Assembly: GCA_963803155.1 (NCBI GenBank)
Contig: CAWDMN010000004.1
Coordinates: 1-64,000, forward strand
Direction: 5' to 3'
From: CAWDMN01 sp963803155
GTDB taxonomy: Bacteria; Acidobacteriota; Terriglobia; Versatilivoradales; Versatilivoraceae
Length of the DNA stretch: 64,000 bases
Part shown: piece by piece, positions 1-9,423 of the stretch
How positions within the stretch are numbered: the first letter of the stretch is position 1
How the letters are laid out: each line of letters begins with the position of its first letter
Notes under the pieces: generated by a model
What the model was told of the DNA's origin: nothing
Seen by the model: the letters and a program-made list of their open reading frames with translations, nothing else
Database searches by the model: none
Position numbers and translations under genes: made by a program

Positions 1-117
1 CCCCTTAATAAAGGGGGTGGCGCTCGTTTGCGGGCGCCGGGGGATATCAGGTATGCCGACGAGACATCCCCCTGGCGTCCGTCAGCTGACGGACGCCATC
101 CCCCTTCAAAGGGGGAA
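1..117. repeat. Multi-hairpin repeat at the window edge
   Basis: Outer arms rich in CCCCCTT/AAGGGGG (1-22 against 96-117) enclose several stem-loops. One is a perfect 26-bp palindrome at 73-98 centred on GTCAGCTGAC; a GGCGC/GCGCC hairpin sits near 20-38. The left end may be cut by the window edge. A short related piece (CCCCCTTTGAAGGGGG) lies near 29,884. No gene is visible here. It looks like a dispersed structural repeat, function unknown. Confidence 0.6.
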
Positions 118-221
118 TAAATTTTCATTCTTTTGTGGCGCCAACCAAGCCCACCGTCAGGATTTCCCGGCAAGTATCCAAGCCGCGAGACACTGGCCGA
201 AGTGGAACCTTGAATAATTCT

Positions 222-1061
222 ATGCCCGGCATACTCTATGTAGTCGCAACCCCGATAGGCAATCTGGAAGACCTCACTTTTCGGGGGCTTCGGATCTTGA
301 AGGAAGTGGACCTGATCGCCTGCGAAGACACGCGGCAGACGGCCAAGCTGCTGGCGCATTACCAGATTCGAAAGCCCACCACAAGCTATCACGAGCACAA
401 CGAGAGCCGGAAGGCCTCCCAGCTTCTCGCCTTGCTTGAAGAAGGCAAAAACATTGCCGTGGTCAGCGATGCGGGGACCCCCTGCATTTCCGACCCTGGG
501 TACCGGATTGTGCATTTGGCCAGAGAACGGGGGATCACCGTAACTCCCATCCCCGGCCCTTGTTCTTTTATTGCCGCCCTGAGCGCTTCCGGACGTTCCT
601 CCGATAGTTTCATCTTCCTTGGCTTTTTGCCCGCCAAGGCCCAGGCCCGGCAAACTTTGCTGGAAACGTTGCGGAATGAGGAGCGGACTCTGATTTTTTT
701 TGAATCCCCCAATCGATTGCTCGACACGCTGAAAGAGCTGCGCACACGCATGGGGAACCGGCCGCTCACGGTGGCGCGGGAATTGACGAAGCTCTACGAG
801 GAGCTTTATTCCGGGACCGCGGCCGAAGCTTTGGCTTATTTCTCCCGCGCGCCGGTCCGTGGCGAGCTGATTCTGATTCTCGAAAAATTCCAAAAAACCT
901 CTCCCGTATTGACCACTCTTGATAAAATGGAATTAAGAAGCCGAGTGCAAAAAATCGCGGAAACGGAGAAGATTTCCAAAAATGAAGCCATCAAACGGTT
1001 GGCGAAGGAACTGGCTTGCCATAAGCGCGATCTTTATCATCTCTTGATTGACGATGAATAG
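222..1061 (+). CDS. rsmI: 16S rRNA 2'-O-ribose C1402 methyltransferase RsmI
   Basis: About 279 residues, the normal family length. It uses S-adenosylmethionine to methylate the 2'-O of C1402 in the decoding centre of 16S rRNA, in the cytoplasm. The start is set at the ATG before PGILYVVATPIGNLEDLT, the family's N-terminal signature; a longer reading frame from 135 adds about 29 unlike residues. Further motifs are ACEDTRQTAKLL, SDAGTPCISDPGYRIV and PGPCSFIAALSASG (tetrapyrrole-methylase fold, SAM site). The C-terminal lysine-rich helical tail is also typical. A PLP aminotransferase gene follows closely on the same strand. Identification is firm; the exact start is slightly less so. Confidence 0.95.
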   Translation: MPGILYVVATPIGNLEDLTFRGLRILKEVDLIACEDTRQTAKLLAHYQIRKPTTSYHEHNESRKASQLLALLEEGKNIAVVSDAGTPCISDPGYRIVHLARERGITVTPIPGPCSFIAALSASGRSSDSFIFLGFLPAKAQARQTLLETLRNEERTLIFFESPNRLLDTLKELRTRMGNRPLTVARELTKLYEELYSGTAAEALAYFSRAPVRGELILILEKFQKTSPVLTTLDKMELRSRVQKIAETEKISKNEAIKRLAKELACHKRDLYHLLIDDE

Positions 1062-1108
1062 AGACCCTATCCCGAAACCTCTTACCAATGCAAGGGATGG
1101 AGGTGATT

Positions 1109-2275
1109 GTGAGACTGGCCAAGCGGATGTCCCGGCTCGGAACCGAGACGGCCTTTGAAGTGATGGTAAAAGCCCGGACGCTGGAAGCCCAAGGCAAAGA
1201 AATGATTCATCTCGAAATCGGCGAACCCGATTTCATCACTCCCGGCAAAATTATTGAAGGAGCTGTGGAAGCGCTCTGGGGAGGGTACACCCACTATTGT
1301 CCTTCTTCCGGTCTCCCAGAATTGAGGAGGGCGGTGGCGGAAGAAATCCGCTCCACGCGTGGGATCGAAGTAGACGACGATTGGGTCTGCATTACCCCCG
1401 GCGGTAAACCCATCCTGTTTTATGTGATCATGGCCCTGGTGGATGAGGGAGACGAAGCTCTCTATCCCAATCCGGGATATCCCATCTACGAATCCATGAT
1501 TAACTTTGTCGGCGGAAAAGCCGTGCCTCTGCCCCTCTACGAAAAGCACGGATTCCGCTTCGAAGCTGAAGAATTGCGGGAACGGGTCTCTTCCAAAACG
1601 CGCCTGCTCATCCTGAATTCCCCACAAAATCCCACGGGGGGCCTGCTGACGCGGGAAGATCTCCAACTCATCGCGGATAGCGCGAATCGGCATGACTTCT
1701 GGGTGTTGGCCGATGAAGTGTATTCCCGAATTCTTTATGAAGGGAGCCATTTTAGCATCGCCTCTCTGCCAGGTATGCAGGAGCGGACGATTATCCTGGA
1801 TGGCTTTTCCAAAACTTATGCAATGACCGGCTGGCGGATAGGTTACGGCGTAATGCCGCCGGAACTGGCCAGCCACATCTCCCGGTTGATTACCAATAGT
1901 GTTTCCTGTACGCCTCCATTCATTCAACGAGCTGGCCTCGCCGCTCTTTCCAGCGCCAATGCAGAATCCCTGGAGATGGTCGCGGAGTTTAAACGGCGCC
2001 GGGATTTCCTGGTGGAGGCCCTCAATCAAATCCCTGGAGTGAGTTGTTTCAAGCCGCACGGAGCGTTTTATGTCTTCCCGAATATCCGCTCTTTCGGCAT
2101 GACCAGCAGCGCCATGGCGGATTATCTTATGCGGGAAGCTGGGGTGGCCGTTTTGTCAGGAACCTGCTTCGGCGAATTCGGGGAAGGGTATATTCGTTTG
2201 GCTTACGCAAATTCCATGGAGAATTTGAAAAAAGCGGCGGAGAAGATCCGCGCGGCTTTAAAAAAGCTGAGCTAG
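1109..2275 (+). CDS. PLP-dependent class I/II aminotransferase (aspartate-aminotransferase-like)
   Basis: About 388 residues, fold-type I PLP enzyme. Visible motifs are HLEIGEPDF (substrate entry), NSPQNPTGG (cofactor contacts), ADEVYSRILYEG and DGFSKTYAMTGWRIGYG, where the Lys of SKTY forms the Schiff base. A GTG start is chosen because GGAGG at 1099-1103 sits 5 nt upstream and family members begin with (V/M)RLAKRMSRLG; ATG codons at 1088 and 1097 are alternatives. The likely reaction is amino-group transfer between an amino acid and a 2-oxo acid; the exact substrate cannot be read from sequence. It lies just downstream of rsmI, possibly co-transcribed, and is convergent with the next gene. 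Confidence 0.88.
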   Translation: MRLAKRMSRLGTETAFEVMVKARTLEAQGKEMIHLEIGEPDFITPGKIIEGAVEALWGGYTHYCPSSGLPELRRAVAEEIRSTRGIEVDDDWVCITPGGKPILFYVIMALVDEGDEALYPNPGYPIYESMINFVGGKAVPLPLYEKHGFRFEAEELRERVSSKTRLLILNSPQNPTGGLLTREDLQLIADSANRHDFWVLADEVYSRILYEGSHFSIASLPGMQERTIILDGFSKTYAMTGWRIGYGVMPPELASHISRLITNSVSCTPPFIQRAGLAALSSANAESLEMVAEFKRRRDFLVEALNQIPGVSCFKPHGAFYVFPNIRSFGMTSSAMADYLMREAGVAVLSGTCFGEFGEGYIRLAYANSMENLKKAAEKIRAALKKLS

Positions 2276-2329
2276 CCACCATTGGCCTATGGATATCGGA
2301 CAGTTGGCGCCTGATACCTGGCGCCTCGG

Positions 2330-3028
2330 TTATTCCTTTTTTGCGGAAGCCGAGAGATCGATCATCTTAATGCCCGGCACTGGCTCGGTGGTCACTACCC
2401 GGATGGCCCGGCTTAATTGGTGGGTAATGCTTTGGATGCGCTGGGTGGCCTGCAGAATGGCCTCCACGGCGTTGTGCATTTCTGGGGGGGCATTCTGCTC
2501 TTGAAATTGTTTCCCGAGCAAGCGGGCTTGTCCCACGATGGAAGTCAACGGATTATTGATCTCGTGACATACCGTGTTGGCCGCTCCGCGCAGGGTGAAA
2601 AATTTCTCTTCTTCCAAATGTCTACGGTACTCTTTTTGAGTCTCCAAAAAACGGTTCACACGGGATACGACTTCAAAGAGTTCTCCCAAGCCGGAAGGTT
2701 TCACCACATAATCGTTGGCGCCGCTATCAATCCCGCGGATTTTGTCTTCCACCTCGCTCTGCGAAGTAAACATGATAATGATGGTGGAGGAAAATTCAGG
2801 GCGGCCGCGAATTTGACGGCAGACCGAGAAGCCATCGTCCCCTGGCATCATTACATCCAATAGAACCAGATCTGGAACAAATGTGCCGATGGTCTCCAAA
2901 GCCTCCCTGCCAGAATAAGCCACTTGGATGCGGTAACCCAATCCTCCGAAACACTGCTCCAGCAATCGGCAGTATTCCCGGTCATCGTCCACCACTAAGA
3001 TTTTCTCCGGAAGATTTTCGCCAGCCAT
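2330..3028 (-). CDS. Response-regulator receiver domain fused to a HisKA-like domain, no ATPase domain
   Basis: About 232 residues. An N-terminal receiver domain (KILVVDDD, phospho-acceptor Asp in LVLLDVMMPG, the TS/K pair of FTSQSE and YVVKPSG) runs to about residue 130. After a coiled linker comes an H-box, CHEINNPLTSIVGQA, followed by a dimerisation-like helix. The protein ends without N, G1 or G2 boxes, so no catalytic ATPase is present. The start is the internal Met before AGENLPEK; an upstream Met at 3067 adds 13 residues. It may pass phosphate between its own Asp and His or act as a phosphotransfer partner for a kinase elsewhere; this is inference. No partner kinase is adjacent. Confidence 0.85.
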   Translation of the reverse strand: MAGENLPEKILVVDDDREYCRLLEQCFGGLGYRIQVAYSGREALETIGTFVPDLVLLDVMMPGDDGFSVCRQIRGRPEFSSTIIIMFTSQSEVEDKIRGIDSGANDYVVKPSGLGELFEVVSRVNRFLETQKEYRRHLEEEKFFTLRGAANTVCHEINNPLTSIVGQARLLGKQFQEQNAPPEMHNAVEAILQATQRIQSITHQLSRAIRVVTTEPVPGIKMIDLSASAKKE

Positions 3029-3122
3029 TGAGTAATATCCGTGCCTTTCTCTATAGCACAGTGCCAAGCCGGAATCCTTGCATCAACTCCCATTATACCG
3101 GCTTGTCAATTTCGTCTGTTTC

Positions 3123-3350
3123 TTATGGTGACACCTTGCGCACCTGCACTCTCCCATCCACGCCTTGAATCTCCAGAAAATGGAGGACCTTCCCCCGGTA
3201 AATTCTTACCCGGGGTTTGATTATATTGTAGTACTTATATTCCTTGGAGACCTGTTCCCAAATTTCTCCATTGGCCAATCTAAAGTAACCTTCTTGTCGC
3301 CAACCACAGAAAACACCCTCAATTGTGCTTTCTACAACGAGCTGCTCCAT
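3123..3350 (-). CDS. Small conserved-type protein, function unknown
   Basis: 75 residues. The sequence alternates short strands and contains FRLANGEIWEQ and PRVRIYRGKVLHFLEIQG, a pattern like small beta-barrel (SH3-like) proteins whose 'L.NGE.W.Q' segment recurs in many uncharacterised bacterial proteins. It has no signal peptide or membrane segment. AAAGAG lies 4-10 nt upstream of the ATG. It sits between the REC-HisKA gene and the homocysteine-methyltransferase-like gene on the same strand, with gaps of about 95 and 200 nt. Function is not recognised. Confidence 0.6.
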   Translation of the reverse strand: MEQLVVESTIEGVFCGWRQEGYFRLANGEIWEQVSKEYKYYNIIKPRVRIYRGKVLHFLEIQGVDGRVQVRKVSP

Positions 3351-3549
3351 GCTCTTTCACCATCCGGTCGCGGGTTCTGGCAGGAAAAATAAACAAATCG
3401 CTCCGCAATGTCAATAAGATACCCAACCTAAGATACGCGCGGAAAGAAAAACCGGCACTTTCCTCTTTGATGGATCCGGCGGGAAGAGTGCTCAGGTACT
3501 CCTGTTTCGATTATGAACTACTCTACAATTCCGCATATATGGTGAAGGG

Positions 3550-4566
3550 TCAGCTCTCGTTTGGAGCCGCACTATTAGAATCGTAGGTTTCCGTCAGCAT
3601 CTTGGCCATTTCGCGGATGTGCCGGTCATCCGACCCACAACATCCACCCAAAATTTTCAGGCCGAATTCACGATGAAGTTGAAACATCCCTTCGGCAAAC
3701 CGGCGGGGCTCCTCAAAATCCAGAGTGGGCGATCCTTCCAATTCATCCGGACTTTTGGCGGAAGTGTTTGCCTGCAACCCGGCGATGCGCCTTGGCAGTT
3801 GAACTCCTCTCAAAGGCAAGGCTGCCATGGCTTTTCGAAAATTGGAGTGATGCACGCAATTTACCATATAGGCTAGAGGGAAGGGTGAAACCGTTTCGTC
3901 GATCCGGCAGATGATATCTTCCAAAGGTGTTCCATCCAACAAACATCCATCCGGACGGATCACAAAGCTGATTAAATACGGTTTTTCAAAGGCCGCCATG
4001 CATTGGGCAATTCCAAGCGCTTCCGATGCGGCGGGGAGAGTGGCGCCAAACAAGAAATCGGCTCCACCCAGAACTAGCGCTTCGGTTTGCGGAGTGTGCC
4101 AATCGCGTGCAGCCTCTGTCGCCAGGGCTTCTTCGGGCCGATAAGCATCCCCACGGCACCCAATCAATCCGCCGATCCGCACTTGGCGCGCCCAGCTGTC
4201 ATAGCTTTCTCGAATCGTCTTTAAGAATTGAACTGCGCTGACATTTAAGCTCTGGCAGGAATGGTGAGCGCTTTGACAACGTTCAGGATTGGCGCGCCAT
4301 GTCGGCGTGAAAATCAGGATCGGCAAACCGCTTTCCCGACCGATTTCCAGATACTGCCGGTAAATGGATTCGAGGGGCCAGCATAAAACGGGATGCAGGA
4401 CCAGAGGAGCATGGAGGAGGAAAGGATCGAGGGTGACCGTGGAATCCCGCCGGAGCCGCTCTACGACGGAGCCTTCGGCAAGAACGACGCGGTGTTTTGC
4501 CAAGAGATCAAAAAGTGGGGGAGGGGGTTCCTCCCGCTGGGATCGGCCGCTGCTTAAACCATCCAT
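3550..4566 (-). CDS. Homocysteine S-methyltransferase family protein
   Basis: About 338 residues, the length of stand-alone Hcy-binding-domain proteins (MmuM/YitJ N-domain type). Two zinc-ligand motifs are visible: a Cys in MVNCVHHSNF and the paired Cys in ILGGCCGSDDRHI near the C-terminus. These ligands bind the zinc that activates homocysteine thiolate; such enzymes transfer a methyl group to make methionine. The N-terminus is less like the family (FDLLAKHRVVLAEGSVVERL rather than the usual DGGMGT-like start), so the methyl donor and even the substrate are uncertain. No strong Shine-Dalgarno precedes the first Met, so the start is approximate. It stands alone. Confidence 0.78.
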   Translation of the reverse strand: MDGLSSGRSQREEPPPPLFDLLAKHRVVLAEGSVVERLRRDSTVTLDPFLLHAPLVLHPVLCWPLESIYRQYLEIGRESGLPILIFTPTWRANPERCQSAHHSCQSLNVSAVQFLKTIRESYDSWARQVRIGGLIGCRGDAYRPEEALATEAARDWHTPQTEALVLGGADFLFGATLPAASEALGIAQCMAAFEKPYLISFVIRPDGCLLDGTPLEDIICRIDETVSPFPLAYMVNCVHHSNFRKAMAALPLRGVQLPRRIAGLQANTSAKSPDELEGSPTLDFEEPRRFAEGMFQLHREFGLKILGGCCGSDDRHIREMAKMLTETYDSNSAAPNES

Positions 4567-4640
4567 TGTGGAGGCTCATGGCAGTCATAAGTGACTGCTC
4601 AGCACCCTGTAAAGCAACAATCATGCGAAGAAGCCCTAAA

Positions 4641-4793
4641 GGGTGCAATTAAAAGTGAGAAACAGGAATGAAGGGCGCAAAATTGGCATCGCTTGACAGC
4701 GGCAGGGACAGCGGCCATTTAAGCGTCCTACCGCATTGTTCTTCCATTGAGAGATTCATACCGGTCTTTTGTCTCTCACTTTCGATTGCGCCC
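4641..4793. repeat. TIR-bounded repeat element, copy A
   Basis: Left end GGGTGCAATTAAAAGTGAGA matches the reverse complement of the right end at about 17 of 20 positions. The roughly 110-bp interior has no gene. The same end motif occurs near 11,176, 20,992, 25,035 and 34,337. It fills most of the gap between gyrA and the upstream methyltransferase-like gene (4567-4943). It looks like a non-autonomous mobile or REP-like element; no transposase is seen in the window. Confidence 0.7.
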
Positions 4794-4943
4794 AGCACGA
4801 AATGCAATCGAACGATCCTGCGCGAGAGAAGCAGGATCCCGGAAGAGAGAGGCATCGCTGGCGCTTCGCGCCGGTGACCGGGAGAAAGGAAATGGTCCTT
4901 CCCGCCCCATCGGCAAAACGGATTGATCAAAAAAGGTGCGTTC

Positions 4944-7406
4944 TTACTTTCCTTCCGCGTCGCCGTTTTCCCCATTCTCGGTTTGAGAGCTGATCACGGA
5001 AGTCGCCGAGACTTTATCCTCTCCTTCGACTTCAATCAGCTTGACCCCCTGAGTGCTGCGGCCAGCCTGGCGAATCTTGGAAGCTTCTAAACGGATTACC
5101 TTCCCTTGGGCTGTGATGATCATCAACTCGGATTCTTCATCCACCTTCATGATGGAAACCACCTTGCCGTTTCGCTCCGTGGTTTTGACGTTGATGACGC
5201 CCTTGCCTCCGCGCCCGGTAATGCGGTACTCCTGAACGCTGGTGCGTTTTCCAAACCCGTTTTCGGTGACTGAGAGGATCAAGCCCTCGTCTCCACCCAC
5301 GGCCATTCCCACCAGGTAATCGCCTTCCCCGAGATTCATCCCTTTCACGCCGCGGGCTTGGCGGCCCATATCGCGAACATCCTCTTCATGGAAGCGGATG
5401 CATTTGCCTTCATGGGTTCCCAGGAATATCTGATCCTGCCCGTTGGTCAGGTCGGCGGCAATCAGTTCATCTCCTTCGTCGATCGTGATCGCCATGATGC
5501 CACGGGCCATTGGATTATCGAAGGCATCCAAAGCTGTTTTCTTTACCACCCCATGCCGCGTGGAAAAAATGACAAAACGGTCGGGAGGAAAATCGCGCAC
5601 CGCCAATACCGCCCGGACTCTTTCTTCACTTGTCATATCCACCAAGTTGGCGATTCCTTTCCCTTTCCCCGCGGATCCGACATCTGGAATTTCATAGACT
5701 TTGAGCCAATACACCTTCCCCTGGTTGGTAAAGATCAGCAAATAACTATGGGTCGAGGCAATGAAGAGGTGTTCGACAAAATCCTCCTCCCGGATACGCA
5801 TGCCAATCCGCCCTTTGCCGCCCCTCAGTTGTTGTCGATAGGTGGCAATTGGGGTCCGCTTGACATAGCCGGACCGGGTGACGGTAACGGCCACATCCTC
5901 ATCCGTGATGAGGTCTTCCAGCTTGATCTCGGCGTGCTCATCCACGATCTGGGTGCGCCGTTCATCTCCATACTGTTTCTGAACCTCTTTGAGCTCCTGG
6001 ATGATGACATTGCGGAGCACCCGCTCGTTGTTGAGAATTTCATTCAACTCGGCAATCCGCTTGATGAGCGCTTCATATTCTTCGCGCAGCTTTTCCCGCT
6101 CCAGGTTGGTCAGCCGTTGCAATTGCATATCGAGAATGGCCTGAGCTTGAACCTGGGAGAATTTGAATTGCTCCATCAAGCCGAGCCGGGCTTCCGCCGG
6201 GGTTTTGGAGGCGCGGATCAGTTTGATGATGGCATCGATCTTGTCGAGCGCTTTGAGCAATCCTTCCAAAATATGCGCGCGTTCTTCCGCTTTGCGCAGC
6301 TCAAACCTCGTCCGCCGACGCACGACTTCAATGCGGTGGTCCACAAAATAGCGGATGACTTCGGCCAAATTCAAAACCCGGGGCTGGCCATTCACGATCG
6401 CCAGCATGATTACGCCGAAGCTGGTCTGCATCGAGGTCTGTTTATAGAGGTTATTCAGGATGACTTCCGGTTGTTCCCCTTTGCGCAGTTCGATGACAAT
6501 GCGCATACCGTCCCGATCGCTTTCGTCCCGCAGATCGGCAATCCCTTCGATCTTCTTTTCCTGCACCAGTTCGGCGATGCGTTCGATCAATTTGGCTTTA
6601 TTGATCTGGTAGGGGATCTCGGTGATGACAATCATCTCCTTGTCCCCGCGAGGCTGCTTTTCGATGGCGGCCCGTGCTCTCATGACCAGGGAACCACGTC
6701 CCGTTAGGTAGGCCTGCTGGATCCCGCTGCGTCCATAAATGAAGCTGCCGGTGGGAAAATCCGGTCCCTGGATAAACTTCATCAAGTCCAGCACCGTGGC
6801 ATCCGGGTGGTTGATGAAATGAATGGCCGCCTCGACCACTTCCGTCAGGTTGTGAGGAGGAATGTTCGTAGCCATACCCACGGCAATTCCGGCCGACCCA
6901 TTGACCAACAGGTTGGGAACCCGTGAGGGCAAATATACCGGCTCCAGCCGGCTCTCATCGTAGGTGGGAGTAAAATCCACCGTCTCCATCTCGATGTCGG
7001 CCAGCACTTCTTGAGAAAGCTTGGCGAGCCGGGCTTCGGTGTAACGCATGGCCGCCGCGGGATCGCCATCAATCGATCCAAAATTCCCTTGTCCATCCAC
7101 CAACACATACCGCATGGAAAAGCCCTGGGCTAAGCGGACCATGGTGTCATATATGGCGGCATCCCCATGGGGATGAAAATTGCCCATGACTTCGCCGACA
7201 ATTTTGGCGCATTTGCGATAGGGTTTGTTGGGAGCCAAGCTCATTTCATGCATGCCATAGAGGATGCGGCGATGTACCGGTTTGAGACCGTCCCGCACGT
7301 CCGGCAGCGCCCGTCCGATGATGACGCTCATGGCATAATCAATGTAAGAGCGCCGCATTTCATCTTCGATGTTGACTGGCTGCTGATTAATCGAGATCTG
7401 TTCCAT
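4944..7406 (-). CDS. gyrA: DNA gyrase subunit A
   Basis: 820 residues, normal GyrA length. It is the breakage-reunion subunit of the A2B2 enzyme that introduces negative supercoils using ATP hydrolysed by GyrB. The catalytic tyrosine is Y122 (AAAMRYTEAR), the same number as in E. coli. The N-terminal winged-helix region carries ALPDVRDGLKPVHRRILYGM and HPHGDAAIYDT. The C-terminal beta-pinwheel shows a GyrA-box-like QLRGGKG and repeated 'RGVKG/RGGKG' blades, supporting gyrase rather than topoisomerase IV. Residue 83, the main quinolone position, is Ala rather than Ser; D87 is kept. AAGGAA lies upstream of the ATG. gyrB is not adjacent. Confidence 0.97.
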   Translation of the reverse strand: MEQISINQQPVNIEDEMRRSYIDYAMSVIIGRALPDVRDGLKPVHRRILYGMHEMSLAPNKPYRKCAKIVGEVMGNFHPHGDAAIYDTMVRLAQGFSMRYVLVDGQGNFGSIDGDPAAAMRYTEARLAKLSQEVLADIEMETVDFTPTYDESRLEPVYLPSRVPNLLVNGSAGIAVGMATNIPPHNLTEVVEAAIHFINHPDATVLDLMKFIQGPDFPTGSFIYGRSGIQQAYLTGRGSLVMRARAAIEKQPRGDKEMIVITEIPYQINKAKLIERIAELVQEKKIEGIADLRDESDRDGMRIVIELRKGEQPEVILNNLYKQTSMQTSFGVIMLAIVNGQPRVLNLAEVIRYFVDHRIEVVRRRTRFELRKAEERAHILEGLLKALDKIDAIIKLIRASKTPAEARLGLMEQFKFSQVQAQAILDMQLQRLTNLEREKLREEYEALIKRIAELNEILNNERVLRNVIIQELKEVQKQYGDERRTQIVDEHAEIKLEDLITDEDVAVTVTRSGYVKRTPIATYRQQLRGGKGRIGMRIREEDFVEHLFIASTHSYLLIFTNQGKVYWLKVYEIPDVGSAGKGKGIANLVDMTSEERVRAVLAVRDFPPDRFVIFSTRHGVVKKTALDAFDNPMARGIMAITIDEGDELIAADLTNGQDQIFLGTHEGKCIRFHEEDVRDMGRQARGVKGMNLGEGDYLVGMAVGGDEGLILSVTENGFGKRTSVQEYRITGRGGKGVINVKTTERNGKVVSIMKVDEESELMIITAQGKVIRLEASKIRQAGRSTQGVKLIEVEGEDKVSATSVISSQTENGENGDAEGK

Positions 7407-7863
7407 TAGGATTCCTTATCATAATTATCCACGCTCATGAACCCTCTTCTCAATTTTCAAGCGAATAAGCATTTAATCGCTGCTCAGGGCTCCCGACACC
7501 TATTGTTTGGCGTTGAATACCATCAGGGAGGAAGTCGCGGACTACTTGAGTTTCGGGTTATTGCTCCGGGGCGGAATTAATTCAAAAAAACCGTCCCACA
7601 TAAAGGTGTTATTGTAGCCGCAAAGCCCAAGAAATTCCAGTGTTTTCGAGAATCCCGCCACGCGCCAGCTTATCGGAAAAAAGGTTGTGAATTGTTCCCA
7701 ATTTGCCGTCGGCCATCGTACCCCTGAAGGGCCTCTGCTGGATCGGATTCCGCGATACTTCTCGCGGATTATAAATCTCCTACATTCCGCTGGAAACCTT
7801 TAGAACTCCGTGCGAAAATTGGGCGCTGCAATTCGACATCTTTCCATCGATCAGGCGGTGCTT
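7407..7863. other. Intergenic region upstream of gyrA and the GH27 gene
   Basis: About 460 bp between divergent genes. It must hold the promoters of gyrA (leftward) and of the alpha-galactosidase (rightward), but no clear -35/-10 pair, hairpin or small gene could be picked by eye. Confidence 0.4.
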
Positions 7864-9423
7864 ATGAAACGAATCATCATGTTATTTGGATTGGCTCTTA
7901 TTTCCTCAATCCTTTTCCAGGCGTCTCAGGCTGAGTCGGCCCCCACCAAAGAGTTCGAAGGGAAATCCCTCATTCTGACTCCCAAACCAGGTCCCACTCC
8001 CAAAATCAACGGAGCCAAGGTGTTTGGCGTCCGGCCCGGCTCCCCCTTCCTTTTCACGATTGCGGCCACGGGGGATCGGCCCATGAAATTCGCCGTGGAA
8101 TCTCTGCCCGCGGGGCTCAAAGTCGATGAATCTTCCGGCCAGATTAGCGGCAAATTGACGCATCGCGGCGAATACAAAGTCACCCTGGTCGCCAGCAACC
8201 GTCATGGCACAACCCGGCGCCCTTTTCGGATTGTCTGCGGCGGCCAGTTGGCGCTGACTCCCCCCATGGGGTGGAACAGTTGGTATATCTGGGAAAACCG
8301 GGTCACTGACGCCATCATGCGCGCCGCCGCGGATGCAATGGCCAGCACCGGCTTAATCAATCATGGCTGGATGTATGTAAATATCGACGATTGTTGGGCG
8401 GTAAAACCCGGCGCCACGGACCCCACGCTTCAAGGGCAAATACGGGATGCCTCCGGAAAAGTGAATTCCAATCCACGCTTTCCCAACATGAAAGCGCTGA
8501 CCGATTACATCCATTCCAAAGGATTAAAAGCTGGCATATATACCTCCCCCGGCCCAAAAACCTGCGCGGGGCATATCGGCGCCTATGAGCATGAAGAACA
8601 GGATGTGTCCAGATTCGTGGAATGGGGTTTCGATTTCCTGAAATACGATTGGTGTTCCTATGGAGAAATCGCGAAAAATCCAGATTTAAACGCTATGCAG
8701 CTCCCCTATCGGCGCATGGGAGAAATCTTAAAAAAACAGCCACGCGATATTGTTCTGAACCTCTGCCAATACGGCATGGGAAATGTGTGGGAGTGGGGCA
8801 AACAAGCGGGGGGACAGTGTTGGCGTACTGCCGGAGACTTGGGGGGGACATTCGAAGGAATCGCCACCAGCCTGTTTCGGGATGGTTTTGATGTCTATGC
8901 CAAAAATGAACTCTATCGATTCGGCGGTCCGGGGGGGTGGAACGATCCGGATTATCTGCTCCTTGGGTATCTGAGCAATTGGAAAGGAAAGACTTTGCCG
9001 ACTCCCCTGAGTCCCAATGAACAGTATACCCACGTCTCTCTTTGGAGCCTTTTGGCCGCGCCGCTCTTCCTGAGCGGTGACATCACCCGATTAGATGAGT
9101 TTACTTTGAGTCTTCTGAGCAATGATGAGGTGATTGAAGTCGATCAGGACCCGCTGGGCAAGCCGGCCCGGCGAGTGTCCCAGGAGGGCCCGTTCGAAGT
9201 GTGGGCTCGTCCCCTGGAGGATGGGTCCATTGCCGCGGGATTGTTCAACCGCGGTGAAAAGGAAGGCATCGTTGAAGCTCGCTGGGCTGCCCTGTCGATC
9301 CAAGGAAAGCAAATTGTCCGAGACCTTTGGCGTCAAAAAGACATCGGCATCTTTGAAAATCAATTCCAAGCCAAGGTGTCGGCCCATGGAGTCATCATGG
9401 TCCGCATTCGTCGGGCGGTCTGA
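7864..9423 (+). CDS. Exported glycoside hydrolase family 27 alpha-galactosidase with N-terminal Ig-like domain
   Basis: 519 residues from the ATG at 7864, which opens a signal peptide (MKRIIMLFGLALISSILF..). Residues about 45-120 form a putative Ig-like (He_PIG) domain with SLPAGLKVDESSGQISG. The GH27 barrel follows from TPPMGWNSW, with NIDDCW, GIYTSPG and FLKYDWCSYG; the Asp of KYDW (about D262) is the expected nucleophile and the Asp of RTAGD (about D325) the acid/base. A C-terminal beta-sandwich ends the protein. The family removes terminal alpha-D-galactose, or in some members alpha-L-arabinopyranose/N-acetylgalactosamine. It stands alone. A GTG at 7810 would extend the frame but hide the signal peptide. 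Confidence 0.93.
   Translation: MKRIIMLFGLALISSILFQASQAESAPTKEFEGKSLILTPKPGPTPKINGAKVFGVRPGSPFLFTIAATGDRPMKFAVESLPAGLKVDESSGQISGKLTHRGEYKVTLVASNRHGTTRRPFRIVCGGQLALTPPMGWNSWYIWENRVTDAIMRAAADAMASTGLINHGWMYVNIDDCWAVKPGATDPTLQGQIRDASGKVNSNPRFPNMKALTDYIHSKGLKAGIYTSPGPKTCAGHIGAYEHEEQDVSRFVEWGFDFLKYDWCSYGEIAKNPDLNAMQLPYRRMGEILKKQPRDIVLNLCQYGMGNVWEWGKQAGGQCWRTAGDLGGTFEGIATSLFRDGFDVYAKNELYRFGGPGGWNDPDYLLLGYLSNWKGKTLPTPLSPNEQYTHVSLWSLLAAPLFLSGDITRLDEFTLSLLSNDEVIEVDQDPLGKPARRVSQEGPFEVWARPLEDGSIAAGLFNRGEKEGIVEARWAALSIQGKQIVRDLWRQKDIGIFENQFQAKVSAHGVIMVRIRRAV

Noticed and set aside
2300..2345. GGCGCC-loop-GGCGCC hairpin with a later T-run as a terminator of the aminotransferase gene
   Set aside because: The stem is only 6 bp and the T-run starts well downstream inside the opposing gene's end.
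5358..6707. Long rightward frame of about 449 codons opposite gyrA
   Set aside because: It lies fully antisense to the well-conserved gyrA and has no recognisable domain or ribosome-binding site.
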